Part shown: piece after piece, positions 41,258-50,358 of the stretch
Layout of the letters: every line of letters begins with the position of its first letter
How positions within the stretch are numbered: position 1 is the stretch's first letter
NCBI GenBank assembly: GCA_017554305.1
Contig: JAFZIN010000007.1
Location: 124,001-188,000, forward strand
Direction of reading: 5' to 3'
Source of the DNA: Bacteroidales bacterium
GTDB lineage: Bacteria; Bacteroidota; Bacteroidia; Bacteroidales; UBA932
Length of the DNA: 64,000 nucleotides
Notes under the pieces: generated by a model
The model's input: only the letters and a program-made list of their open reading frames with translations
Database searches by the model: none
Told to the model about the DNA's origin: nothing
Program-made: the position numbers and the translations under genes

Positions 41258-42507
41258 TAGATAATAGCGCTCTTGATTGTCTCAACGATATATCTTACAT
41301 CCTCGTCCTTCACAAAAGGACCGGCTGGCAAGCACATTCCAACCTTGAAGACAGCTTCCGATACCCCATTAACGTACGCAAGAGCATTTTTATATACCGG
41401 CTGTTTATGCATTGGTTTCCATACAGGTCGAGCCTCAATTCCTGCCTGATCCATAAACACACGGAGAGCTTCCACATTGTCATTTGGCTGACAGTCTGTA
41501 GTAGCACTATCAGCCACATGAATAACACCGGCAGCTCCTCCTACTGCACCCTGAATAATGGTTTTGTATGCATTCTCTTGTCCCTTAATCTTTACTTCCG
41601 GATCAATCGTAATCGTGCATAGCCAGTAATTAGAGTCATACTCGCCAGTGGCAGGCTGGCTATGAACCTTTATCCCATGAACATCCTTCAGCAGTTCCTC
41701 ATAAAGTTTTTGAACGTGCTTATGGTGTGCAATATGATCATTAGCCACCGTCATTTGTCCACGGCCAATACCCGCACAAATATTAGACATACGATAATTG
41801 TACCCTATCTTCTCATGCTGGTAGTATGGATAGCTCTCACGATATTGTGTGGCATACATCATTATTTCACGCCACTCATCCTCATTAGCGGTAATAAGAG
41901 CACCTCCTCCTGAGGTAGTTATCATTTTATTGCCGTTGAAAGAGAGAACTCCGTACTTACCGAATGTGCCCAACACTTGTCCTTTGAACTTTGAGCCAAA
42001 GCCCTCGGCAGCATCTTCTACCACAGGGATGTCATACTTGTTGGCAATCTCCAAAATACTGTTAATCTTGTACGGCATACCGTATAAAGCTACAGGAACA
42101 ATGGCCTTGGGCTTCTTGCCCGTCTTAGCAATACGATCCTTTATGGCTTCTTCAAGAAGCTCAGGATCCATATTCCAGGTATCCTTCTCGGAATCGATGA
42201 ATACCGGTGTCGCACCAAGATAAGTAATAGGGTGTGAACTTGCACAGAAAGTAAAGCTCTGCACACACACCTCATCCCCAGGGCCAACACCGCAGGCAAT
42301 CAGTGCCAAATGAACAGCAGCAGTACCTGCTGATAATGCTACTACCCGCTTATTCTTCCCAACGAACTCTTCAAGGTCTTTTTCGAATCCGTTTACGTTT
42401 GGACCCAGAGGCACTACCCAATTAGTATCAAAAGCCTCTTTAATATACTTCTGTTCAAGACCTGCCTCACTCATGTGAGCAAGGCATAGATAAATTCTGT
42501 TTGCCAT
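41257..42507 (-). CDS. DegT/DnrJ/EryC1-type PLP aminotransferase (PglE-like)
   Basis: 416 residues, the sugar aminotransferase family. NWVVPLGPNVNGFEKDLEEF, VVALSAGTAAVHLALIACGVG, VEDAAEGFGSKFKGQ and LSFNGNKMITTSGGGALIT with the PLP-binding Lys (N-G-N-K). It lies with an acetyltransferase and a PglC-like phosphoglycosyltransferase, the gene set of UDP-N,N'-diacetylbacillosamine synthesis (PglF, E, D, C). The PglF dehydratase itself is not adjacent. Confidence 0.85.
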   Translation of the reverse strand: MANRIYLCLAHMSEAGLEQKYIKEAFDTNWVVPLGPNVNGFEKDLEEFVGKNKRVVALSAGTAAVHLALIACGVGPGDEVCVQSFTFCASSHPITYLGATPVFIDSEKDTWNMDPELLEEAIKDRIAKTGKKPKAIVPVALYGMPYKINSILEIANKYDIPVVEDAAEGFGSKFKGQVLGTFGKYGVLSFNGNKMITTSGGGALITANEDEWREIMMYATQYRESYPYYQHEKIGYNYRMSNICAGIGRGQMTVANDHIAHHKHVQKLYEELLKDVHGIKVHSQPATGEYDSNYWLCTITIDPEVKIKGQENAYKTIIQGAVGGAAGVIHVADSATTDCQPNDNVEALRVFMDQAGIEARPVWKPMHKQPVYKNALAYVNGVSEAVFKVGMCLPAGPFVKDEDVRYIVETIKSAII

Positions 42508-42523
42508 ATATTTATATTTCTAA

Positions 42524-43171
42524 CTATTCGTGGAATTTGATCGGTTTAGCTGGTATTCCTACAGCGGTACATTTTGCGGGTAGTGTTTTGGCAACGACTG
42601 CACCAGCTCCTACAATAGTATAATTTCCTATTTCAATTTTATTGATAATCTTGGCGCCCGTACCTACATATACACCTTCGCCAATAGTCACCTCACCTGA
42701 GATGTTGACCGACGGCATAAAGGAAGCATAATCCTTGATAATTGAATCGTGTCCAACTGTACACTGTAAGTTCAAAATAATAAAGTCTTTAATTTTGACG
42801 TTGGTAGTAATCATCACACCGGCACAAAAGATACCGCCCTTCCCTATTTCAACAAACTCTTTATCACCTATCCAAACGGAAGGATGAATCAGTGTAGGAT
42901 AATCTACTAGGGGATTCGTTATCTTGTCTATAATCTTCTTCTTGATAACCGGACTGCCTATTGATACTGCAAGACTGATAGGTGTTGGCCAATTATTCAA
43001 GTCCTCGGTCTTCCCTAAGTTAGTATAACCATTTACCATAATTCCCTTCTCATAACCGTCATCGAAGAAACCAATGATGTTCCATATTGGTTCTTCCTTG
43101 TTGATGTCTTTGATTAGAGCAAGTACTTCACGACCAAAGCCACCTACTCCAAAGATTGCTATATCTTTCAT
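42524..43171 (-). CDS. Sugar O/N-acetyltransferase (PglD/NeuD-like)
   Basis: 215 residues. N-terminal Rossmann-like part (AIFGVGGFGREVLALIKD) and C-terminal left-handed beta-helix hexapeptide repeats (VEIGKGGIFCAGVMITTNVKI, IGEGVYVGTGAKIINKI). NLQCTVGHDS supplies the catalytic His. PglD acetylates UDP-4-amino sugars with acetyl-CoA. It lies between the PglE-like and PglC-like genes. Confidence 0.85.
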   Translation of the reverse strand: MKDIAIFGVGGFGREVLALIKDINKEEPIWNIIGFFDDGYEKGIMVNGYTNLGKTEDLNNWPTPISLAVSIGSPVIKKKIIDKITNPLVDYPTLIHPSVWIGDKEFVEIGKGGIFCAGVMITTNVKIKDFIILNLQCTVGHDSIIKDYASFMPSVNISGEVTIGEGVYVGTGAKIINKIEIGNYTIVGAGAVVAKTLPAKCTAVGIPAKPIKFHE

Positions 43172-43176
43172 TCAAA

Positions 43177-43785
43177 TTAATTATGTCCGTTAAAAGCTTC
43201 CATTGTCGCGGCTGTTGCAGAGTTTATATCCTTCCGCATCAGTACGTTTTTGATGGTTATGAATATAACCCTAATGTCCGTCCATAGAGTACAGTGATCC
43301 ACATACCACACATCCAGTTTAAACTTCTCTGTCCAGCTGATAGCATTACGACCATGGCACTGAGCCCAGCCACTAATACCAGGTCTAACCTCATGACGTC
43401 GAGCCTGTTCCGGAGAATATAATGATAAATATTGTGGTAATAAAGGTCTTGGTCCTATCAATGCCATATCACCCTTAAAAACATTAATGAGCTGTGGAAG
43501 TTCATCGATGGAAGTACTCCTCACAAACTTCCCAACTTTGGTTAAACGCTTCCCATCAGGCAAAAGTTTACCCTCAGCATCTCTCTCGTCCGTCATGGTC
43601 TTGAACTTGATGACTTTGAATATCTTCGCATTTTTGCCTGGACGCTCTTGAAGGAAGAATGAACCAGCTCCTTTGTTCGCAAAATAAAGCCAAATAGCGA
43701 TGATTATCAAAAACCATCCGATAAGCAATAGGGCAATAAAAGATATTATTAAGTCAAAGACTCGCTTAAAAAAATGTTTATACAT
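43177..43785 (-). CDS. Monotopic phosphoglycosyltransferase (PglC/WcaJ-like)
   Basis: 202 residues. One N-terminal membrane-re-entrant helix (DLIISFIALLLIGWFLIII), GSFFLQERPGKNAKIFKVIKF, SIDELPQLINVFKGDMALIG with the catalytic Asp-Glu dyad, and RPGISGWAQCHGRN. It transfers a sugar-1-phosphate to undecaprenyl phosphate and so starts repeat-unit synthesis at the inner membrane. The short form without extra N-terminal segments is PglC-like. Confidence 0.9.
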   Translation of the reverse strand: MYKHFFKRVFDLIISFIALLLIGWFLIIIAIWLYFANKGAGSFFLQERPGKNAKIFKVIKFKTMTDERDAEGKLLPDGKRLTKVGKFVRSTSIDELPQLINVFKGDMALIGPRPLLPQYLSLYSPEQARRHEVRPGISGWAQCHGRNAISWTEKFKLDVWYVDHCTLWTDIRVIFITIKNVLMRKDINSATAATMEAFNGHN

Positions 43786-43925
43786 AGACTAATGTTTGCG
43801 TTTGGTACTATCCCCATATACTTCTATAGGTCACACACGGCCAAAAACCTTCTTTTTGAGGGCTTTATCGCTTTCTTCATACCGAAGTAGATACTTCTGG
43901 AATTATCTGTTCTGTTTTATGTCTT

Positions 43926-45023
43926 TTATAAACTTTCCCATATTCTAGTTAGTTTATCCCATACGATGGGCATAGAATATTGTTCATTTACACGTTTTTG
44001 AGCGTTCATTCCACAATAAGTGGCATACTCCTCATCTACTATCATTTTCTTGATGGCTTCGTGGAGTGCTGCGACGTCATGTGGCTTTACGCAGATTCCA
44101 CAATTGCCTTCATGCTTTATATCAAGCATTTCAGGTATAGCTCCAACATCAGTCGTTATTATAGGACATCCGCAAGCCATACTTTCGAGAATAACATTAG
44201 GAAATCCTTCTGTGTAGGTAGGCAACACAAAAACTGTACATCGCTTCATCTCCCTTATAACTAGATCATAGGGTTTCTCTCCTTGAATAACAATATTTGC
44301 CACGCCACATTCTCTCGCTTTTTTCCCCATCTTTTCCAAAATTTGTTCATTGATTGGTCCAATAAAATTCACGGTAATATTCTCAATCCCCCTACTTGCC
44401 TCTATTAATTCAAAAATGCCTTTTTGAGGATAGCACTGACCAACAAATAGCACATAACCTTTTTGTCTCTCTTCCTTTCTTTCTGAGATAACACTCAGAA
44501 CGTCTGGAGCAATCGGATTGGGTATGTTTTGCACATTTTCATATCCTTCTGACAGTAACACCTTGTAAGACCTTTCATCAATGGTTATTACAACATTGGC
44601 CATTTTAACCACCTTTTGCAATAATTTCCATTCCCAGTTGTTTTGTTCCTTCAATTCTGGTATTCTTCCAAATCTGAAATGGACAATGGATGCAACATGG
44701 AAGTGCTGGGAAATCTTCAACATCAGAAGATCTTTAAGAAGTCCCCACGATGCACTGCTACAGATATGAACAATATCAAATCGTTCTCTTCTAAGGTATT
44801 TTATCTGATTGTTTATGATACCCAGATAATTGTAAATGCCAACAACAAACCTCCTAATTTTATTCTGATTATTGAAACTATTAAAAAGTGGTGTCGGTTC
44901 AGGGAGTACTTCTATAAAGATGTCTTTCGTAGGCAGTTTTTGCCAATATTTTATTAGGTGTCCCGTCCATCTCGCAATACCCCCAGCCTTTTTTATTGGT
45001 GCCACCAATAGTATTCTTTTCAT
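43926..45023 (-). CDS. GT4-family glycosyltransferase
   Basis: 365 residues, GT-B fold. LFVGQCYPQKGIFELIEA, VIQGEKPYDLVIREMKRCTV and YTEGFPNVILESMACGCPII, which holds the E-x7-E donor-binding motif. KRILLVAPIKKAGGIARWTG starts it. The gap of 140 nt to the upstream neighbour at 43785 shows no gene. Donor sugar unknown. Confidence 0.85.
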   Translation of the reverse strand: MKRILLVAPIKKAGGIARWTGHLIKYWQKLPTKDIFIEVLPEPTPLFNSFNNQNKIRRFVVGIYNYLGIINNQIKYLRRERFDIVHICSSASWGLLKDLLMLKISQHFHVASIVHFRFGRIPELKEQNNWEWKLLQKVVKMANVVITIDERSYKVLLSEGYENVQNIPNPIAPDVLSVISERKEERQKGYVLFVGQCYPQKGIFELIEASRGIENITVNFIGPINEQILEKMGKKARECGVANIVIQGEKPYDLVIREMKRCTVFVLPTYTEGFPNVILESMACGCPIITTDVGAIPEMLDIKHEGNCGICVKPHDVAALHEAIKKMIVDEEYATYCGMNAQKRVNEQYSMPIVWDKLTRIWESL

Positions 45024-45035
45024 ACTTTGTTATTC

Positions 45036-45851
45036 TTATTTCCAATATACACTGGATGGATGTACCTTCCTTTCGCTCTCTGGTGGTATAACCATATATT
45101 CTCCATACATCTGGGTCAAATAACTATGACTATCGTTTGGCCCTGAAAAAGCATGCCCCTCAAAAAGAACCTCACTGGGCTCGTCAAACTGTCTACTCTC
45201 CGTATACTCTTTTTCAATCCCTTCACCAAAAATAATAATTCCACTGTGTGATGTTGGTTTCCTATTGTATTTCTGCGCAAACTCGCTGTATTTCTTCAAG
45301 TAATATTTATATCCTTTGTACTTACATACAATCATTATAGGGATTCGACCTAAAAAATTGAAAACAGACCTACTTGGTGCCCTGAAAGATCGTATCGCCA
45401 TTCCCCATTGTGTTCTGATTTGCTGGCTTGTATCATAAAACGCTGCCGCTTCAGTATAGTCATCGGGCAGTTTGTCTATGACAAAAACATCAATATATAC
45501 ACCGTATGGTTGCTTCTCTATCTGTCCATACTCCTGATGTAATAGGGTCCTATCATCATACAACTTTCCAAGAGGTGCGAAATAGCGTGAGTCAGTTTCC
45601 ATAGAGGCAAATTTATAATAGGGATGTAAGGTGTTATCCCATAAAGAAACAAACTTTTCATATTCTCCTCGCTTCATCATTACATCCACATCGTCATCCC
45701 ACGGTATAAATCCTTTATGACGTACCGCGCCAAGCAGTGTTCCATAAGCTAACATGAACTTTATCTGGTTCTGCTCACAGAACTCTTTAAAATGTAATAA
45801 TACGCCAAAGGCTATGCCTTGTCTTTCCTTTATGCTTTCAATTTTTCTCAT
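45036..45851 (-). CDS. LicD-family phosphotransferase
   Basis: 271 residues. MLAYGTLLGAVRHKGFIPWDDDVDVMM is the LicD nucleotidyltransferase-fold motif with catalytic D-D-D-V-D. LicD moves phosphocholine or similar head groups from CDP/CMP carriers to sugars. With the complete 2-aminoethylphosphonate plus cytidylyltransferase genes a few kb away, the likely substrate is CMP-2-aminoethylphosphonate. This is inference from context. It overlaps the next gene by 4 nt. Confidence 0.85.
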   Translation of the reverse strand: MRKIESIKERQGIAFGVLLHFKEFCEQNQIKFMLAYGTLLGAVRHKGFIPWDDDVDVMMKRGEYEKFVSLWDNTLHPYYKFASMETDSRYFAPLGKLYDDRTLLHQEYGQIEKQPYGVYIDVFVIDKLPDDYTEAAAFYDTSQQIRTQWGMAIRSFRAPSRSVFNFLGRIPIMIVCKYKGYKYYLKKYSEFAQKYNRKPTSHSGIIIFGEGIEKEYTESRQFDEPSEVLFEGHAFSGPNDSHSYLTQMYGEYMVIPPESERKVHPSSVYWK

Positions 45852-46858
45852 TTTGCAAGTTCCAAAAAAATGTTGGATATTTCGCTGATATATTTGTCAT
45901 CTGAGAAATATCTGTCAAAGACTTTCTTGTACTCTGCCAATACATCGGCGTTGTCAATATCTTTTTTCATCATACTTAAAACACCGGACAAATCATTCGT
46001 TTCCATGTTCCAGGGTATCGCATAATTCATATCTTCACTCTGTAGCTTGAACGATTTGATACTATCGCCGAATATAGGTATCAAACCACATGATAGGTAG
46101 GATGATATTTTTGTCGGTGTGCTGACTTTATTAACAGGGTTGTCTTTTCTAATCACAAAACCAAATTTAGCAGAGGCTAGGACTTGGGGAAGTTCTTCCT
46201 TGGCAACGAAGCCAATTTCATAGTTTTGTATTCCTCTTTTTTCTATTTTCTTTGTTGCGGTTGCTTTATCTTTAGTCAGAATCAGAAGTTTTGTATCTGG
46301 GGTGATTTCTTCTATCCTCCTGTATATATCCAACATCTCGTCAAAGCATTGCCATTCTGCCAAACCACCGGCATATACGAACACATTGTTTTTGTATTTT
46401 TCCTTCGGTGTAAAGGCAGTTTCGTCAAGATAGGCGTTATAGCAAGGGAACACCATTGATTTTCCTTGAAACGACATCTTATATTTCTCATTATAGTGTT
46501 CTTCCATCGCCTTACTCACGAAAGCAATGAACTTTGAACTTTTAAGCGCATATTTCTCCATAACAGACAGCACCTTCAATCTTAGTTTGCTCTGATGTCG
46601 CATATAAGATTCCTCTGGTATTATTCCTTGTACCCAAAAGAATATCTTCTTTTTTCCACGAACGTATAAACCGATAACATCACTAAGGGTTGTCGCAACA
46701 TAAATATCAAATTTAGAACCTTTCTTTTTGCAGAAAGCTAGGTCTACACCATCAAATACTTCGCATCCGCATTTTGCAGCAGCTGCATTCATAATATCGA
46801 AGTTATGGGATGTCACAGTTGCATTACATGACTTCCTCAGCAAAAATATTTTTGGCAT
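45848..46858 (-). CDS. GT-B glycosyltransferase
   Basis: 336 residues. VFVYAGGLAEWQCFDEMLDI, LILTKDKATATKKIEKR and SSYLSCGLIPIFGD in the C-terminal domain suit a GT4-like retaining enzyme. The N-terminal acceptor domain is less conserved. It overlaps the polymerase gene by 35 nt. Donor unknown. Confidence 0.75.
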   Translation of the reverse strand: MPKIFLLRKSCNATVTSHNFDIMNAAAAKCGCEVFDGVDLAFCKKKGSKFDIYVATTLSDVIGLYVRGKKKIFFWVQGIIPEESYMRHQSKLRLKVLSVMEKYALKSSKFIAFVSKAMEEHYNEKYKMSFQGKSMVFPCYNAYLDETAFTPKEKYKNNVFVYAGGLAEWQCFDEMLDIYRRIEEITPDTKLLILTKDKATATKKIEKRGIQNYEIGFVAKEELPQVLASAKFGFVIRKDNPVNKVSTPTKISSYLSCGLIPIFGDSIKSFKLQSEDMNYAIPWNMETNDLSGVLSMMKKDIDNADVLAEYKKVFDRYFSDDKYISEISNIFLELAK

Positions 46859-48050
46859 ATTGTTTTGTTGAATATAATAAAAAGATATACAATGGCCATT
46901 GTTCCATCATAAATACAGATGAAGAAAACATTGGCACTACAATTACTACGATAAGCATTTTATATCCCCAAAAGACATTTTCCCTCCATAAGATTAACAA
47001 CCACCAAAAGAATAACAATAACCCAATTATTCCAGAATAAATTAGAATGCCAGCAATAGAATTAAAATACTCAAAATTTTCTATATAGAAAAAATTATAT
47101 GCGGCACTTTTTTTTGCAGAAAAATAACTTTCCGCATTTCTCCACCCTATACCAGTCACCATATCTCTTAAATCCATCTGAGAAAACAAGGCAAAACCCC
47201 GATAAACTCGAGCATCAGCTCTACTTTCGGTCGTATTAGACTCCTTTACGAAGAGGCCATAAGTCATTGACTCAAAGTATGAAGTTCTCGGTATTATTAC
47301 AAGGGCTGCTGCTACTATTACTCCACCAACTAGATATTTAACAAAGGATGCTTTTGAAAAATAGCGATGTATTATGTAAAAACCATAAATTGCGACCAAC
47401 AATATCATACCGTTACCGGAACGTGAAAGTAACAATGCAGTTGTCAATATTATACATCTGCGTAATGAACTTTTATTATTCACTCCCCATAATGAAATAG
47501 CCAATGCAGGAGCAACATAAAGTGCAAAGTGACTTGGTTCAGTAAAAACAGATGAAGCTCTTAAAAGACGACCTTCGCTAATTGACATGAATTCTGTTCC
47601 TGTTACATAAAAATCCAAAAAAGGAATGAAGCCACTTAATCTAATTCCAAATGGAATTAATAATAATTGAAATATTAAAAGATAAGAGAATAATTCTGAC
47701 AGTATTAAATAATATCGAAAAATATAATTCGAGCTATTAACGTTGCTTATTACGAAAAATAGAATTATTGTGTATTCAACAAATTGAACAAGTGCTCGCA
47801 TATCGGAGCTATATCCACCAGCAATAGGAACAAATAATGAAACCAATAATATATAAATGGATAAATTAAGGTATCTTCTTAGATCCTTTGTCGTTTTATT
47901 CCTTTTTTGGCAATATTCAATTAGGGCAATTGGGAACACCATGAACAATAATATAGCATGACCTAAATTATTAATTAAAATAGGAAATGCATATATGTTG
48001 GCAACCGGTAGAATAGCAATCAGAAATGAAAGTAGTTTCCGTCGACTCAT
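46824..48050 (-). CDS. O-antigen polymerase Wzy-like
   Basis: 408 residues and about ten hydrophobic segments. A central stretch SVFTEPSHFALYVAPALAISL and ESRADARVYRGFALF lie in the periplasmic loops that typify Wzy-family polymerases. A+T-rich, and of poor conservation as usual for Wzy. With the Wzx flippase at 53598 it completes a Wzx/Wzy-type pathway. Inner membrane. Confidence 0.7.
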   Translation of the reverse strand: MSRRKLLSFLIAILPVANIYAFPILINNLGHAILLFMVFPIALIEYCQKRNKTTKDLRRYLNLSIYILLVSLFVPIAGGYSSDMRALVQFVEYTIILFFVISNVNSSNYIFRYYLILSELFSYLLIFQLLLIPFGIRLSGFIPFLDFYVTGTEFMSISEGRLLRASSVFTEPSHFALYVAPALAISLWGVNNKSSLRRCIILTTALLLSRSGNGMILLVAIYGFYIIHRYFSKASFVKYLVGGVIVAAALVIIPRTSYFESMTYGLFVKESNTTESRADARVYRGFALFSQMDLRDMVTGIGWRNAESYFSAKKSAAYNFFYIENFEYFNSIAGILIYSGIIGLLLFFWWLLILWRENVFWGYKMLIVVIVVPMFSSSVFMMEQWPLYIFLLYSTKQYAKNIFAEEVM

Positions 48051-48080
48051 AATGTTCTAATCCTTCTTTTCGTCAGTATA

Positions 48081-49232
48081 TTATGTCTCTGGTAAAAATG
48101 AATCGTATCTTTTTACACAGAAATCAATCAATGCGCCCCTTAATACTACAAAGAAATCCTCAATATCCTTAACGTCAATCGTACCTAACGAACAAAGGCG
48201 GAAAGTATTGGTTGTAGTAATCTTCCCAGGATAGATAGTAAAACCACGTTCATAGCAGTAATCGTGTACCTTCTCAAAATCCCAGTTAGGATCGTCCGGA
48301 TACTTCACAGAAACCACAAGGCCAGACTCAATCTTAGGATCAATCACTGTCTCAAAGCCCAGTTCCTTAACACCCTTACGAATTGCCTTATATACCCTAC
48401 GATGACGAGCAAACTTGGCTTCTTCACCGACCTCAAAGTACTCTTTCAAAGCCTGAATAGTAGCATAAATAGTCTGTACTGGGGGTGTAAAGTGCATTTC
48501 GCCAGTTTTCTCAAAGCATTCGTACTGCATATAGAGGTTGCAATAATAGGAACGTGTCGGATAGTTCTTAGATGATTCAATGATATCCCTGCGTCCAATG
48601 ACGAATGAAAGACCAGACATAGCCATCAATCCCTTCTGGGCTGAAGCCATGCAGAAATCAACATTATCCTTCACCATATCAAAAGGAACCATTCCAAGGC
48701 TGGAAGTTGTATCAGAGATAAAGATAGCTCCATACTTATGTGCCAAAGCGCCAATCTCACGGATAGGGTTCAAAACACCTGTACCAGTCTCATGATGACA
48801 ACAATATACAACAGCCACATCAGGATTCTCTTTCAAAGTCTTTTCCACATCAGCCAAATTGGGCTGTTCAAAGACACTTGATTTGAGGTCAATGTGTGGG
48901 ATGTGATACATCTGGCATACCTCAACAGCACGGCTGTTATAAGCACCATTATTCACAACCAGAATCTTCTTTCCTTCCGGAACTAAAGAGTTGATGCAAA
49001 TATCAATATTGATAGTACCCGAGCCGCAGAAGAGAACCGAAGTGTATTCGGGTTCCGGCGCATGAGCGACTTTACACAGGTCACTTCGTAAACCTTTCAT
49101 TAGTCCAGCAAACTCTTTCTCACGCGGACAGATATCAGGAACCACCTGAGCTAGTTTCACACTATCCGTGGTCGTTGCAGGCCCCGGGTTCAACAACACA
49201 TTGCGCTTAATCTTTATATCTTTCAATTCCAT
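48081..49232 (-). CDS. phnW: 2-aminoethylphosphonate:pyruvate aminotransferase
   Basis: 383 residues, class V aminotransferase. LLNPGPATTTDSVK, VVYCCHHETGTGVLNP, ISDTTSSLGMVPFDM and CMASAQKGLMAMSGL with the PLP-binding Lys. It makes 2-aminoethylphosphonate from phosphonoacetaldehyde (AepZ/PhnW). It is directly downstream of phosphonopyruvate decarboxylase and PEP mutase with gaps of 4 and 3 nt, so the biosynthetic direction is clear. Confidence 0.9.
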   Translation of the reverse strand: MELKDIKIKRNVLLNPGPATTTDSVKLAQVVPDICPREKEFAGLMKGLRSDLCKVAHAPEPEYTSVLFCGSGTINIDICINSLVPEGKKILVVNNGAYNSRAVEVCQMYHIPHIDLKSSVFEQPNLADVEKTLKENPDVAVVYCCHHETGTGVLNPIREIGALAHKYGAIFISDTTSSLGMVPFDMVKDNVDFCMASAQKGLMAMSGLSFVIGRRDIIESSKNYPTRSYYCNLYMQYECFEKTGEMHFTPPVQTIYATIQALKEYFEVGEEAKFARHRRVYKAIRKGVKELGFETVIDPKIESGLVVSVKYPDDPNWDFEKVHDYCYERGFTIYPGKITTTNTFRLCSLGTIDVKDIEDFFVVLRGALIDFCVKRYDSFLPET

Positions 49233-49236
49233 TGTC

Positions 49237-50355
49237 TTATTTCTTGAGGAAATCCATTAATGCTTCTTTATTCTGAATAGGTGTAGTTGTAGGTCTGCCA
49301 AGATCTTTGCGATTGCCCTTCTTGACTTTGACCTCCACAAGGACAGGCCCTTCTGCAAGATTCTTCAATGCAGCTACCAACTCTTCCTTATTATCCACAG
49401 AGATAGTTGCCTTATAGCCAACAGCCTTAGCAACAGCAGGCAGGTCAATCTTTAAACCAACCGTAGGCTGACCACCAACACTATCATGAGCACCATTATT
49501 GAATACCACATGCACATAATTCTTGGGAGCCTTGTTGGCCACAATAGCCATAGAACCCATGTGCATAATGGCAGCACCATCACCATCAAAGCACCACACC
49601 TTGCGGTCAGGCTTTGCCATTGCAATACCAAGAGCAATCTGAGAGGCATGGCCCATAGAACCAACGGTCAGGAAGTCACGCTCGTGACCTTGGTTCATAG
49701 CAGCACGGTACTCAAAGAGTTCACGGCTAATCATACCGGTAGTGCTAACAATGCAATCCTTCTCACCAAGAGCAGCGGCCACGGTCTGGATAGCCTCTTC
49801 ACGACTCATGATAAGGTCGTTCTTTTCTACATTCTGGAGCTTATAGTCCTCAAAGGTATCCTTCTCAATCACCAAAGCATAGACATCCTTTTTCTTAAGG
49901 GCGTCAATGGCCTTGGCAATCTGCTTTTCAGCTTTATCCTCTTCTTTGCTCAACACATCGAAGTTGATACCCATCGTGTTCAGCAGACCGGTGGTAACCT
50001 TGCCCTGTTTTACGTGCTGGGGCTCATCATGAACACCAGGGCGGCCACGCCAGCCAATCAGTAGGAGAACCGGGATGTTGTACACCTCAGGATCAGTAAG
50101 TGAGGCCAGCGGGTTAATGATATTACCCTCACCACTATTTTGCATATACACACAGGCGGGCTGGCCAGTTGCCAGATAATGACCGGCAGCAAGACCTACT
50201 GCTGCACCTTCATTGGCGGCAATGATGTTATGCTCTGCATCACAATGGTCTGTGATATATGCACAGATGTTCTTCAACAGACTGTCGGGCACACCAGCGA
50301 AGCAGTCAATACCGTTCTCTCTAAGTTTCTCTATAAAGAATTCAGGTCTAATCAT
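49237..50355 (-). CDS. aepY: Phosphonopyruvate decarboxylase
   Basis: 372 residues, TPP-dependent. AGVPDSLLKNICAYI and ANEGAAVGLAAGHYLA (conserved Glu) form the PYR domain. WCFDGDGAAIMHMGSMAIVA and FNNGAHDSVGGQPT give the TPP-binding GDG...NN signature. It drives the unfavourable PEP mutase step by decarboxylating phosphonopyruvate. AepY is a known gene in Bacteroides fragilis capsule loci. Confidence 0.9.
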   Translation of the reverse strand: MIRPEFFIEKLRENGIDCFAGVPDSLLKNICAYITDHCDAEHNIIAANEGAAVGLAAGHYLATGQPACVYMQNSGEGNIINPLASLTDPEVYNIPVLLLIGWRGRPGVHDEPQHVKQGKVTTGLLNTMGINFDVLSKEEDKAEKQIAKAIDALKKKDVYALVIEKDTFEDYKLQNVEKNDLIMSREEAIQTVAAALGEKDCIVSTTGMISRELFEYRAAMNQGHERDFLTVGSMGHASQIALGIAMAKPDRKVWCFDGDGAAIMHMGSMAIVANKAPKNYVHVVFNNGAHDSVGGQPTVGLKIDLPAVAKAVGYKATISVDNKEELVAALKNLAEGPVLVEVKVKKGNRKDLGRPTTTPIQNKEALMDFLKK

Positions 50356-50358
50356 GGC